Part shown: positions 33,201 to 40,898 of the stretch, one piece after another
How the letters are laid out: every line of letters starts with the position of its first letter
Position numbering within the stretch: the first letter of the stretch is position 1
Source of the DNA: Chryseobacterium sp. SN22
GTDB lineage: Bacteria > Bacteroidota > Bacteroidia > Flavobacteriales > Weeksellaceae
Direction: 5' to 3'
DNA length: 54,503 nt
Assembly (NCBI RefSeq): GCF_008329705.1
Contig: NZ_VTSX01000029.1
Span: 1-54,503, forward strand
Made by a program: the position numbers and the translations under genes
The notes under the pieces: model-generated
Seen by the model: the letters and a program-made list of their open reading frames with translations, nothing else
Told to the model about the DNA's origin: nothing
The model's database searches: none

Positions 33201-35332
33201 TCCCAGTATTTCTTCTGCTCAATCAGGCTCATTGATGCTAACTTCTCATTATGCAACCTTTCGTCAAGTTCGCCGTTATATTTGCTTAATACGATCTGCT
33301 GAGCTTCCAGATTCTTCTTAGCATTTTCAAGTTGGCTAAGATATATTCCGGCATCACCGTCTCTTTTTTTCAGCCTTTCATTTAGGGCATCAATTCGTTT
33401 TGTAATATCTTCGATGTTGCTTTTAGCCCTTGCAACCTGATCACGGAGATTTTGAGTGCTGTATTTATCGATTTCCGCGTTTAATTTTTTCTGAGCTTCT
33501 GTAGAACTCAGTTTTTTAAACGTCTCAAGGTCCATGTTTTTTAAGATCGCTGGATAAATATCAGTAAGGCTTTTATACGCTTCAATTTGCTGAAGTTTGG
33601 TTGAAGTATCAGAACTGATAACAGATGTCAGTTCCTGTGTTTTCGATCTTAATTCCTCAATACTTTTGGTCGATCTTTCCCTCTCATCGTTAAGGATTTT
33701 TTCCGCAATAGTAAGAGCTGTCGACGTATCTCTTAATTTGAAATACGCATAAGTCAAAGCGGCAACCGCTGCAATAACGATAACGATTGGGTTATTAAGC
33801 ATCGTAGCATTTAACAACGCTTGCGCCTGTGTGGCCAATTGAGTAGCTGCAGTTCGGAAAGTAGTAACCAATGTTAGCCTTGTGGTTGCAATTGCGTTAG
33901 CGTTCTTTGCAGCTGTTTGGGCTGCCTCTGCTGCTACCGCTGCGGTCCCTTGTGCTGTGCCAATAGCTCTGGCAGTGTTTTCCAATAGTTGTTTTTGAGT
34001 TCTGAAGGCAATAGAATTTGCGACCGATGCATTTTTAGCAATGGTAGCCGTCTCCTGTGCTGCAATAACTGCATTTTGAGCCGTTAAAACTCTTTTCTGT
34101 GCAATCTCAATTTCCCGGGCTGATCCAACTGCCTGCATAGATGAAAGCTCAAGCTGCGCCAAAGACAATTGTACTTTAGCTTCCTGTAATTTTGCAAGCG
34201 CATTTAATCCGGATTGCCTTAAAGTCTGTTTTTTTGCCGCTAAACTTGAAACTTCTATTTGAAGGGCACGATACTTTTCCTGCGTGCTTACTACCTCAGC
34301 GGCGGCTTCCCGGGCTGTTGCCTCTGCTTGCCTTTGAGTGACCATTGCCCGGCCCAGCTTCATTTTTTCCGAAATGCTCAAAAGGGCAATCTCCGATTGA
34401 ATTGTTTTGTTCGCAAAAGTCTGAGCTGCAGAAGTGACGATAACGGCTGCCTTATAACTTCCGTAAAGCACGATCAACGTTTCGATGATATCCAAAACGT
34501 CTTTATAATTTTCAACCAAGTAATTCAGGGCTTCAATTCCGCCGTATATTACCCCTTCGTTGCTTTCTCCTATTTTATTGAGCATCTGATCCCATGAATC
34601 GCCAAGGTTGGCAATTTTACCGGAAAGGGATGCTGATTGTTTTTCCATTAGATTAAAGAACATTCCTCCCTCATTCGTCATTGAAAAGAGAACATCCTGA
34701 ACGTCTTTAAATCCAATTTTCCCAGCTGAAACCATGTTTGTGATTTCACCGGTGGTCTTATTGAATTTTTTGGCAAGTTCGGCAACCATCGGGATACCGG
34801 CTTCCGTAAATTGACGAAGGTCATCGCCCATCAGTTTGCCTTTCGCCTTAACCTGCCCGTAAACAAGGTTAATTCTGGATAGCGGCACGCCTAATCCAGC
34901 CGCAATGTTACCCATACGGGTGAGAACGTCTACCACTTCATTGGCAGGAACCTGAAATGCGAGCAACTGTTTAGCCCCTGCAGATACTTCATCAAGACCA
35001 AACGGGGTTTTAGCGGCCAAATCGACCATCTGCCCCATCAGGGCTTTTGCCTTGTCCGCGCTTCCGAGCATAGTAGAGAAGGCAATCTCTGTCTTCTGGA
35101 ATTCACCACGAACATTTATAAGTTCCATGGCGAAACTTTTCAGCGCGCCAACAGAGAAATACCCGGCAATTCCCACCGATAGATTTTTAAAATACCCATC
35201 AATGCTACGCGTTTCTATTGCAGCGGTTTGGGTTAGACCTGCAATTCCGGCTCGCATTGACGCGAGATCTCGGTTAAATTGATTTAGGTCTATTCCTGCG
35301 CCGAAATATAAAGCTCCTTGACTGGTATTCAT
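30284..35332 (-). CDS. Tape measure protein
   Basis: 1,682 residues, the longest gene. It sets tail length; at about 0.15 nm per residue this gives roughly 250 nm, so a long siphovirus tail. The conserved tape-measure domain lies at about 80-230 (GKLMGDDLRQFTEAGIPMV, then MVSAGKIGFKDVQ). Hydrophobic helices lie around 490-530 and 1330-1370; most of the rest is Lys/Glu/Gln-rich coiled-coil. The stretch 147-225 is echoed by the stand-alone 98-residue protein at 40597-40893. Confidence 0.93.
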   Translation of the reverse strand: MNTSQGALYFGAGIDLNQFNRDLASMRAGIAGLTQTAAIETRSIDGYFKNLSVGIAGYFSVGALKSFAMELINVRGEFQKTEIAFSTMLGSADKAKALMGQMVDLAAKTPFGLDEVSAGAKQLLAFQVPANEVVDVLTRMGNIAAGLGVPLSRINLVYGQVKAKGKLMGDDLRQFTEAGIPMVAELAKKFNKTTGEITNMVSAGKIGFKDVQDVLFSMTNEGGMFFNLMEKQSASLSGKIANLGDSWDQMLNKIGESNEGVIYGGIEALNYLVENYKDVLDIIETLIVLYGSYKAAVIVTSAAQTFANKTIQSEIALLSISEKMKLGRAMVTQRQAEATAREAAAEVVSTQEKYRALQIEVSSLAAKKQTLRQSGLNALAKLQEAKVQLSLAQLELSSMQAVGSAREIEIAQKRVLTAQNAVIAAQETATIAKNASVANSIAFRTQKQLLENTARAIGTAQGTAAVAAEAAQTAAKNANAIATTRLTLVTTFRTAATQLATQAQALLNATMLNNPIVIVIAAVAALTYAYFKLRDTSTALTIAEKILNDERERSTKSIEELRSKTQELTSVISSDTSTKLQQIEAYKSLTDIYPAILKNMDLETFKKLSSTEAQKKLNAEIDKYSTQNLRDQVARAKSNIEDITKRIDALNERLKKRDGDAGIYLSQLENAKKNLEAQQIVLSKYNGELDERLHNEKLASMSLIEQKKYWEQQIDAISRQISAQEKSNKKKSEALDKLSNINSMVKTTSLEFINWNITPLLSQLNKAQQEINKINNAQSGNDVTKNKAFWEEQKKQASEANDAMSGKQIGSAAWNENIKKIREATEQLKKYDYSDRDLLKAQKERDRERKRLEKGAEKSFIEGSIKRYDQQINLLEEAKARSDGKSVRLRYVDKYGKERYSAEVISVEEANKRIVKLNEERAAREKAIRAYSFEEQITESERQWNNYYKMAEFYGKQSADAQYKDLFKGSQSYLDYLEKQAQALKDLSDQGILSDKQKQDLVLLQAKIRELDGTETPLENFKRGLDNALKSMPSLVDQLDYLNTKEFELDKKGPNTSLSLESRKAIEENRKAIIQQQKDTYQEFITEQRSFEEKKLSIEQKYNDIRKKIGEDQTLTDEQRFKKLAQTTKKENEEIGSASLESIKKTDLWVKAFGDLERTGPKTLVKLKKGLEDYLKTTEGKGLLPTEMKEVQDQIKKLNDLINSNNPYKAIGVAVDVYRKKREELNAVEAKSGKSSDAYGIKLEETKQAFVGIVDASGNAAKATLETIGSMSDAFGGMTDELKQTLNDVEQLTAGVINAVAGYYSGNTGQMISGIISAIGAVVKLTNGDSERERKIKQWSNAIEDLKYQYSELQKAIEKTAGESQLKMQEKLIDNLREQQKILADIRSKEAQKKKADQDKIASYTRQIEEINSAVQKIIDDFRTSITTVEVEDLASNIGDAIIDAFSKGEDAANSFDKVVDDVMRNAVANALKMKFLQPAVEKMVDQLYSSMGFGNTGGATPEQINTLKTYEQAIANINEKLKTASPISASSLESQKKYYQELIAQLKSQISTAEITGSFDGLTEEERKKIKELGTTAMQQYTDALEQYKDLFGESAETAQGLKGDIKGITEKTGGALEGQFNAVRINIGEVLKIMQGNKILDNAKINLLTQIEVNTRRLHNIDKNMQELNSKVKYGAAGIP

Positions 35333-35622
35333 TTCTTCTTAAATAGGTTTTCTAGGAAATCTTCTGATGTTTGTTCAGAAAGGTTTATGACTTGTTTTTT
35401 GTCTTTTTTCTTCTTTTTGTCCTCTTCACTTTCGTAGGTTGGTGAATCGATCAGCATACGCTGCACTATCCGCCAGTCCACTTCCCAAAGCAAATAGTCT
35501 AAGGTCCATCCGAAGTGGTGACAGATTTGCCCCATTACCCCGTAGATGGTTTTTAGACCGTTTTCTCTATCGGCTTCGCTTTGGTCGGTCGGTTTCCGTT
35601 CATCAATGCCATAGAGATCATA
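35329..35622 (-). CDS. -1 frame extension of the tail chaperone (T part of G-T)
   Basis: Open frame read after a -1 slip at 35622-35628. It adds 97 residues (YDLYGIDERKPTDQSEAD and onward, then GQICHHFGWTLDYLLWEVDW and a Lys-rich tail). An internal ATG at 35535 gives a 68-residue open frame, but coding-like sequence continues upstream of that ATG into the overlap with the G-part gene, so the natural product is probably the fusion (126 + 97 = 223 residues). Tail assembly chaperones of this kind bind the tape measure protein, whose gene follows directly. Confidence 0.7.
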   Translation of the reverse strand, partial: YDLYGIDERKPTDQSEADRENGLKTIYGVMGQICHHFGWTLDYLLWEVDWRIVQRMLIDSPTYESEEDKKKKKDKKQVINLSEQTSEDFLENLFKKK

Positions 35623-35999
35623 AAATTTTGATAATCTGAAAATTTCAGTAATTCAAATGCCAGGTCTTTTACTTCCTGACTGTTTAGATGGTTCATGAAA
35701 TGCCATTTCAAAAACCATTTCGGATACCTACTTTCGACCGCTGTTGCAATTACCTGGGCACATAATTCAGCGTTATTTCTTACGGCTTCATACTGTGCGG
35801 GTATTTGTATAGAAAGATCTTCGTTTGAAATAGCCTCTTCATCGACTTTAATCCGGATGAAAATCTTTGATAACCTCAGCATTTTCCCGATTGAAATTTT
35901 CCCGATCGTCCATTTCTTTTTTTTGCCAAATAATTTGGTTTCAAAATAGTATCCTTCGCCGGTCAGCAGGTTTAATTCCTGCTTTTCTAAGTTTTCCAT
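35553..35999 (-). CDS. Tail assembly chaperone (G part)
   Basis: 148 residues, between the tail tube and tape measure genes where siphoviruses keep the gpG/gpGT chaperones. It is helical after a beta-rich N-terminus (LLTGEGYYFETKLFGKKKKW). Codons 124-126 (CAA AAT TTT) contain the slippery heptamer A-AAT-TTT. Ribosomes that do not slip make this form, which ends in KPIEKTV. Confidence 0.75.
   Translation of the reverse strand: MENLEKQELNLLTGEGYYFETKLFGKKKKWTIGKISIGKMLRLSKIFIRIKVDEEAISNEDLSIQIPAQYEAVRNNAELCAQVIATAVESRYPKWFLKWHFMNHLNSQEVKDLAFELLKFSDYQNFMISMALMNGNRPTKAKPIEKTV
35622..35628 (-). promoter_or_regulatory. Slippery heptamer for -1 ribosomal frameshifting
   Basis: On the minus strand A AAT TTT, with the frame as marked, matches X-XXY-YYZ. 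It lies 23 codons before the G-part stop, and the -1 frame is open from here to 35329. This is the expected place in siphovirus tail chaperone genes. Confidence 0.7.
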
Positions 36000-36013
36000 G
36001 CTTTTTAAAGAGA

Positions 36014-36040
36014 AAAGCCTACCTACATGAGGTAGGCTTT
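36014..36040 (-). terminator. Hairpin after the tail tube gene
   Basis: AAAGCCTACCT pairs perfectly with AGGTAGGCTTT around a 5-base loop; on the minus strand it is followed by T-rich TCTCTTT. It lies 10 bp beyond the tail tube stop, so it probably attenuates rather than ends the operon, lowering chaperone and tape measure expression relative to tail tube. Confidence 0.65.
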
Positions 36041-36049
36041 AGGTTTTGA

Positions 36050-36553
36050 TTAAACTCTGAATGTAGAAAGGGCCGGTTCGTCGGCTTTGGTCGGCTGTAG
36101 TACCGTTCCGGTAACCTCAACACCTAACAATGCACCCCTTCCGATCTCAGAAGAGAATTTTGCGGTGATCTTTGCTCTCGGAATGTTAATACCCATTCCC
36201 TGTTTAGGTGTGATTTTGATTGATCTTTCGATAACCTGTGAAATCAGCGGCCATGTGTAGACAGCTGTCGCGCCGGTACCGGTTTTAGTTCCTCCGAAAA
36301 CCTTTACTAAAGTGTCTTCGTCAGGATTGGCTACTTTGAAGGCAACCGCAATTTTCCCGGCTTTTGATTCGATCCAGATTGGCGTATCCAATTCTTCTAC
36401 ATTGAATTCGGTTTCCGTAGGATCATCCATATTGATCTGTGCGGATCCTTCTTCGGTGAAACCTAATGGGGCTAATGTGGTTCCCATACCGCCATCAGTA
36501 GCAATTGCTCCAATTGCGATGGACGCTACCCCAATGTTAATAAGTCCTGCCAT
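36050..36553 (-). CDS. Major tail tube protein
   Basis: 167 residues, Gly/Thr/Ile-rich and beta-dominated (GSAQINMDDPTETEFNVEEL, GKIAVAFKVANPDEDTLVKV, GRGALLGVEVTGTVLQP). Size, composition and location between the connector genes and the tail chaperones fit the tail tube subunit. The hairpin right after it suits a gene needing high expression. Confidence 0.75.
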   Translation of the reverse strand: MAGLINIGVASIAIGAIATDGGMGTTLAPLGFTEEGSAQINMDDPTETEFNVEELDTPIWIESKAGKIAVAFKVANPDEDTLVKVFGGTKTGTGATAVYTWPLISQVIERSIKITPKQGMGINIPRAKITAKFSSEIGRGALLGVEVTGTVLQPTKADEPALSTFRV

Positions 36554-36565
36554 TGTATGTATTTT

Positions 36566-36973
36566 TTAGTTATATGCTTTTAAATTGATTCTGAAATTGA
36601 TATATATTGCATTCTCTGCTTCCACCTCGAAGGTGTTATGATTCACAATTGTAAGATTGTATTCTGGCTTGAAAACATTGTCCAGTGCCTGGCTTGCGGC
36701 TTTGCTAATCTCTGCCATCCGATTATTATTCGGCATGTACTGAGTGCTTCCTGCAATTGATACCGAAAGCATCGGCACGTAAAAATTAACATTGAAAACT
36801 CCATCCTGAAGAAACGAATTGTCCATTGAAATCGAATTGATAACGACATCTTCTTTGGTACTACCGGTCGGCCGCTTGTCCTTATAGATGGATCCGGAAA
36901 CCATTGCTTTTACCTGGCTCTGTGAGATTAGTTCAAAAATCCATTGCTTCCCATCGAATACTGTCTTTTTCAT
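36566..36973 (-). CDS. Tail terminator/completion candidate
   Basis: 135 residues, mixed alpha/beta, ending in two beta strands (NTFEVEAENAIYINFRINL). By gene order (connector, gp10-like, this gene, tail tube) it is the expected tail terminator or completion protein. No sequence motif proves it. Confidence 0.55.
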   Translation of the reverse strand: MKKTVFDGKQWIFELISQSQVKAMVSGSIYKDKRPTGSTKEDVVINSISMDNSFLQDGVFNVNFYVPMLSVSIAGSTQYMPNNNRMAEISKAASQALDNVFKPEYNLTIVNHNTFEVEAENAIYINFRINLKAYN

Positions 36974-37389
36974 TTTAGCTGCTTTAGTAGATTAGGCACC
37001 ATGGTCTTTGCTAATTGTTCTGCGCTGGTGAGCACATTTTTCCCGCGGCTTTCTACCTCAGCGGCGTATTTCATTCCGGCAACAATTACAAGGGCTATTT
37101 CAGGCTGCTGGCTTACCAGTTCACGTGCTAAAGATTTTCCCTTTGAAACACCTTCTGATGCACCTGTAAAGTTTTCCTCTACTATTTTCCCGTCCAGAAT
37201 AATTGCGTACCCTTTCGAGGCTCGGAGATTTCCGGTAACATCACGGTAGGACCCATTCGTTCTTGCTTCATTGATTGCTGCTTCTGCACAATACCGTAGA
37301 ACCCGGATAAATTTCTCATTGATTTCCTTTTGTGCATCGAGAAACTTTTTATTGATTGCGCTTGGATCACCTTTAAACTTTAGAGCCAT
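36970..37389 (-). CDS. HK97 gp10-like neck/tail completion protein
   Basis: 139 residues. The pattern of a helical N-terminus, EAAINEARTNGSYRDVTGNLRASKGYAI (conserved TGNLR-S), and a GMKYAAEVESRGKNVLTS end is typical of HK97 gp10-like proteins acting at the head-tail junction. Overlaps both neighbours (ATGA-type and 10 bp). Confidence 0.78.
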   Translation of the reverse strand: MALKFKGDPSAINKKFLDAQKEINEKFIRVLRYCAEAAINEARTNGSYRDVTGNLRASKGYAIILDGKIVEENFTGASEGVSKGKSLARELVSQQPEIALVIVAGMKYAAEVESRGKNVLTSAEQLAKTMVPNLLKQLK

Positions 37390-37709
37390 AATCTTGCGTG
37401 CATCTGTTCTTTTTTGAAGAGCTTGGTGTTTCCCTCTAGTCGGACACTGCCATCTTTGTCAATCACCTGGATCTTTTCGCCTGTTGCTACTTTTGGACAG
37501 CTTTTTGGTAGGTAAACTACAGCACCGTATACATAGACCTCACTGTCTTCTGTTACGATCTTGCTTCCGCCTCCATTTCCTTCGTCCCGGCACTTACTCA
37601 CCGTTTCCCAGCCTTCGGATCCATTGGACCAGCTGCCGTCTTCCGGATTATATGTAGATTCAGTCTTTTTGAAGACTTTCATCATGTAAGGAAATTGCTT
37701 TACCCCCAT
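37380..37709 (-). CDS. Head closure (stopper)-type connector
   Basis: 109 residues, beta-rich (VYVYGAVVYLPKSCPKVATGEKIQVID). Size and position between the adaptor-like and gp10-like genes fit a head-closure protein. No unique motif. Confidence 0.65.
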   Translation of the reverse strand: MGVKQFPYMMKVFKKTESTYNPEDGSWSNGSEGWETVSKCRDEGNGGGSKIVTEDSEVYVYGAVVYLPKSCPKVATGEKIQVIDKDGSVRLEGNTKLFKKEQMHARLWL

Positions 37710-38020
37710 TTTGCTGTGATATCTGTAATGGTATTAGATGCAAATCTGTCAGGCTTCCCGAGATTTCCGGCTATCAGTGAATAGTATTTCAGTAAAGCTT
37801 CTTTATCGTAGCTCACGGAATAACCACCTTCAGAAACAGAATTTGGCATTAAAATGATTTCGGGGATTACATTGTACCAGAAAAGATCAAGGTTTATTTC
37901 ACCGGACATGCTTTCGGATGCAGACAGACCTATACGAGAAAGTTCGATGGCTATCATACTATCGGAATATTCGACCGACCATAGAGACATTTTTTCCTGT
38001 ATGTACTCCCCGATATTCAT
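37700..38020 (-). CDS. Head-tail adaptor, DUF6706-like
   Basis: 106 residues, helical, beginning NIGEYIQEKMSLWSVEYSDS, as in DUF6706/gp6-like adaptors. It starts 2 bp after the capsid gene, the usual adaptor position. Confidence 0.68.
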   Translation of the reverse strand: MNIGEYIQEKMSLWSVEYSDSMIAIELSRIGLSASESMSGEINLDLFWYNVIPEIILMPNSVSEGGYSVSYDKEALLKYYSLIAGNLGKPDRFASNTITDITAKWG

Positions 38021-38021
38021 T

Positions 38022-39113
38022 TTATGCTAATTTCGTTTTAAGAATTACGTTTTTCTTCGTGTCATTCAGCACCGGAAGTGCAAAAGCAGTAGCTTTCGTT
38101 GAAACCAGGATAGGATCCTGAACGCCGAATGTTTTTACCAAGGTAAAACCTTCAGCTACTGTCTGTGCCGTTGTATCTCCGAAACTCATACTGAATTCCG
38201 GCGTTGTAGTATACTGAGTGTTACCCAACTGAGTAGATACGGAAAACAGCACATTTCCAGGCTCCCATCCATTGATTGACGTTACCAGGCCGGCTTTGTT
38301 TTCGTGGGCAATAGCACTGTCCCACACTCTGATTGTTGGCAAACCGTATAATGTTAGTCTAGTATTTACCTGCTCTAGCGTTGGCGTGAAGAACTGCGTA
38401 GTACCTCCGTTGTTAGCTACACCATATACAAACTCTTGCACTGCTTTAAGTTCCACCAACTGATTTGCTGTCATTTGGTCCATAGTCATGGTTACAAACC
38501 TGTAGCTCTTATCAGTGGCAAGTTTTTGAATGGCTTTGATATCCGCAATAGGATTTGCGTCTGCTGCTGTAAACCAGTCTTTAATGGCATTTTGCATTTT
38601 AACCTTAAAATCAATGGTTAAATCCGCTACACCTCCGGCATTGTTATCAACAGTGGTTTTGAATTTTCCAGTTGAAGAAAGTTGCTTAGCTGTCCATTCT
38701 AGACGGGCGTTTACCGCATCCAGAACATATGATGAGTCGCCGTAAATCTTTTCAATCATTTGGTTTTTAATTGCCTGATTGTTCGGATTTAATTGAACTG
38801 CATTTCTCAATTGCTGAATCTTGATGAGGTCATGCTCGTCCAAGTCTCTGGCTCTTTCAATCTTTGGCAACTCTCCCTTGATAGCTTCTACGAATTCACG
38901 GCCCGCTCTTGGTGCCTTTGAACCGATAGAAACCATCGCGGCCATAATTTTGGCGGTGGTATTGGCTTCCAGGTTGGACCATGATAGATCCGTATTATAT
39001 TGAAGAGGGAAATAGTTTCTGTACTTTAAATCTCCCAATGTATAACCGTTAATAATCGCTTGCGCATTTGGCTGCGAAAATTCCGGTACGATGTTATTTG
39101 CGTTAATAATCAT
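38022..39113 (-). CDS. Major capsid protein (E family)
   Basis: 363 residues, HK97-fold capsid protein of the lambda-E type. Typical features: N-terminal arm (IINANNIVPEFSQPNAQAII), a long charged spine helix (about 75-120), a beta-rich P-domain, and a C-terminal region TTTPEFSMSFGDTTAQTVAEG before VKTFGVQDPILVSTKATAFALPVLN. The upstream decoration and scaffold genes support the call. Confidence 0.85.
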   Translation of the reverse strand: MIINANNIVPEFSQPNAQAIINGYTLGDLKYRNYFPLQYNTDLSWSNLEANTTAKIMAAMVSIGSKAPRAGREFVEAIKGELPKIERARDLDEHDLIKIQQLRNAVQLNPNNQAIKNQMIEKIYGDSSYVLDAVNARLEWTAKQLSSTGKFKTTVDNNAGGVADLTIDFKVKMQNAIKDWFTAADANPIADIKAIQKLATDKSYRFVTMTMDQMTANQLVELKAVQEFVYGVANNGGTTQFFTPTLEQVNTRLTLYGLPTIRVWDSAIAHENKAGLVTSINGWEPGNVLFSVSTQLGNTQYTTTPEFSMSFGDTTAQTVAEGFTLVKTFGVQDPILVSTKATAFALPVLNDTKKNVILKTKLA

Positions 39114-39126
39114 TGCTTATTATTTT

Positions 39127-39498
39127 TTAGATGAAGGAGATTCTTGGTAATGCTTTTGCCAAAAGGGCAATTCCCGTCTTTTCAAGGTCAGGCAAAGCGT
39201 CAATTCTTGCGGTTCCGGACATGATAATCGCCGCTAAAGGGTAATCATCAATTTTAATATCGTGGCTTACAAGCCCGATTGCCCCGGAAAGGTTTGATGC
39301 TGTCAAAGCTGCATTAAGCACTTTGTATCTTCCATCTGCATCAGGAACTACTACGGTTCCTGCTGGAATGACTCCATTTGTGAACCTTGCTGCAGCATCT
39401 ATCTTCGATACATGCACGCCGCCTGGGTAGGTAGCGTCAATTTGATCGAAAACAACAATCTGCCGGCCCGCTTGGAAGTCAGTATTAATGTTATTCAT
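39127..39498 (-). CDS. Head decoration-like protein
   Basis: 123 residues from the ATG at 39498; the longer frame to 39591 lies within the scaffold gene. Small, beta-rich, Gly/Ala/Asp-rich (RQIVVFDQIDATYPGGVHV, GVIPAGTVVVPDADGRYKVL), matching lambda-D-like or head-fibre proteins encoded just before the capsid gene. It overlaps the scaffold gene end by 8 bp. Confidence 0.65.
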   Translation of the reverse strand: MNNINTDFQAGRQIVVFDQIDATYPGGVHVSKIDAAARFTNGVIPAGTVVVPDADGRYKVLNAALTASNLSGAIGLVSHDIKIDDYPLAAIIMSGTARIDALPDLEKTGIALLAKALPRISFI

Positions 39499-40177
39499 TG
39501 GTTTTTGCTGGTTTTTTAGAATCCAGGTAAGATTGAACATCAGGCGAAACATCTCCCTCTTTTTTAGCCTCTCCGAATAATGGCGTTGCATTGCTTTTCA
39601 GTGCCCCGTTTGCAACCGATTGATCATAGGCTTCTGATTTGGCTTTTAGGCTTGTTGCGAAAGCTTCAATTTCCTCATCATTTTGAAATGTTCTTTCAGT
39701 CGGTGATTGCGGCAAAAGGTCTAAATATGCTTGAGACACTTTCAGTTCTGTTAATTTTGCTTGCAGTTTTTGAGCATTGGTTTGCTGTGCTTCCTTTGTC
39801 TTCATGGCTGTAAGGCTTTCCGCTAGCGTTTTATTGCTTTCAATGATAGCCTTTGCCCATTCAGGAACGTCGCCCGTTGGTGCCGGATTCGGATTTGCTG
39901 GCGGATCTGTTGGTTTTGGGTCCGTTGGATCAGCCGACTTCGGGTCTGTGCCTTTCGCCTTTTCCAAATCTTCAATCTTTTTTGCCAACGTTCTGTTTTG
40001 GTCAGCGAATGACTGGAATATTGCCAGGTCATCTTCTACCCCTGCTACTGCGTCTGCAATTTCTCCTTCTGTTTTAACCGCCTTTTCAATCTGTTTTGCT
40101 TTGGCTTTTAAAATTGTTTCGCTTAACCCCAAATTCTTGTATTTGGTTTTAAGCTCTGCTAGGATTTTTTCAAACAT
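39491..40177 (-). CDS. Capsid scaffolding protein
   Basis: 228 residues, almost entirely charged helices with a Pro/Asp/Thr-rich linker (about 76-104: SADPTDPKPTDPPANPNP). Coiled-coil composition, size and position just before decoration and capsid genes are typical of scaffolds that guide procapsid assembly. It is the first gene after the promoter at 40211-40241. Confidence 0.78.
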   Translation of the reverse strand: MFEKILAELKTKYKNLGLSETILKAKAKQIEKAVKTEGEIADAVAGVEDDLAIFQSFADQNRTLAKKIEDLEKAKGTDPKSADPTDPKPTDPPANPNPAPTGDVPEWAKAIIESNKTLAESLTAMKTKEAQQTNAQKLQAKLTELKVSQAYLDLLPQSPTERTFQNDEEIEAFATSLKAKSEAYDQSVANGALKSNATPLFGEAKKEGDVSPDVQSYLDSKKPAKTNE

Positions 40178-40210
40178 TACTTAGATTGTTAATTATTATT
40201 TTACTGACCT

Positions 40211-40241
40211 CAAAAATATTTTAATTACTATTGGATAACAA
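40211..40241 (-). promoter_or_regulatory. Promoter of the capsid/tail operon
   Basis: Minus strand: TTG (40241-40239), 20-bp spacer, TATTTTTG (40218-40211), a full Bacteroidota promoter 34 bp before the scaffold start. It restarts minus transcription after the plus-strand island interrupts the structural operon. Confidence 0.72.
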
Positions 40242-40275
40242 TATTGTTTTAAGTAATTTAGCACTGTTACTTAAA
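40237..40275. promoter_or_regulatory. Two palindromes in the divergent gap
   Basis: AACAATATTGTT (40237-40248) touches the -33 end of the scaffold promoter. TTTAAGTAA-N10-TTACTTAAA (40248-40275) lies between the scaffold promoter and the start of the plus-strand island. Both look like repressor sites that could coordinate capsid genes and island. Confidence 0.55.
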
Positions 40276-40305
40276 GTATCTGTTTAATAAACTGTTTTTT
40301 GATAT

Positions 40306-40581
40306 ATGGATGAAATCTTTAATAAACGTCATGCTGATTTTCTTGGAAAAGACAGCCTTAGATATGCGGAATTGTACGACATAATGCGCCGTCCGCTGAT
40401 AGATAAAAATGAACTTGCCTCACTCATGCGGGTAGATGTACGTAAGATCAATAAAATGATCACAAACAAGCTGTTCCCCGAAGAACTGATCCGGGGAGGC
40501 TATGAATATCGTAAGAAAGGTTTTAAGCTTGCGCTTTTCAAAAGGGAATTGACTTATAAATGGCTTGTTTCAGAAGATTAA
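40306..40581 (+). CDS. Putative DNA-binding protein heading the accessory island
   Basis: 91 residues, basic: LYDIMRRPLIDKNELASLMR followed by DVRKINKMITNKLFP looks like a helix-turn-helix, then a basic end (YEYRKKGFKLALFKRELTY). First gene of the plus-strand island, right behind the TTTAAGTAA palindrome, so an autoregulator is plausible. Family not recognised. Confidence 0.6.
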   Translation: MDEIFNKRHADFLGKDSLRYAELYDIMRRPLIDKNELASLMRVDVRKINKMITNKLFPEELIRGGYEYRKKGFKLALFKRELTYKWLVSED

Positions 40582-40596
40582 TAAAAATTATAGTTT

Positions 40597-40893
40597 ATGA
40601 ATAAAAAAGTAGAAGATGGATTACAAATCCTTTCAAAGGAAACAAATTTTCCAATCGAGAAATTAAGTGATGCTTATAATCGGATAGTAAAAAGTCAAAC
40701 TATGGATTCCTACGATATACAATATTGGCACGACATAGGAGTTCCAATCGTTATGACCCTAGGTAAGGTTTTAAATAAATCTCACTATGACATAATGAAA
40801 ATGGTTTCAAATGGAGAAATTAACATTTCAAACTTGGATCAAAGTATTATCCATCTTACTTGCGAAGGCGGACTCTTTGGGCTTAAACAATAA
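40597..40893 (+). CDS. Stand-alone tape-measure-domain protein (structural mimic)
   Basis: 98 residues. Residues 16-94 align without gaps to residues 147-225 of this phage's tape measure protein (constant offset 131). Identical positions include P19, Y27, D40, G48, P50, V52, L55, K57, N60, K61, I66, M69-V-S71, G73, I75, T88, E90-G-G92 and F94. It has the whole conserved domain (SYDIQYWHDIGVPIVMTLGK, then MVSNGEINISNL) but no coiled-coil or hydrophobic body, so it cannot measure tail length. It is encoded on the opposite strand 5 kb from the tape measure gene. Possible roles: decoy for tail chaperones, assembly regulator, or interference with other phages. Confidence 0.75.
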   Translation: MNKKVEDGLQILSKETNFPIEKLSDAYNRIVKSQTMDSYDIQYWHDIGVPIVMTLGKVLNKSHYDIMKMVSNGEINISNLDQSIIHLTCEGGLFGLKQ

Positions 40894-40898
40894 AGGAT

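Noticed and set aside
34259..34597. Plus-strand open frame opposite the tape measure gene
   Set aside because: Antisense to strongly coding sequence, with no promoter box and unlikely composition; a shadow frame.
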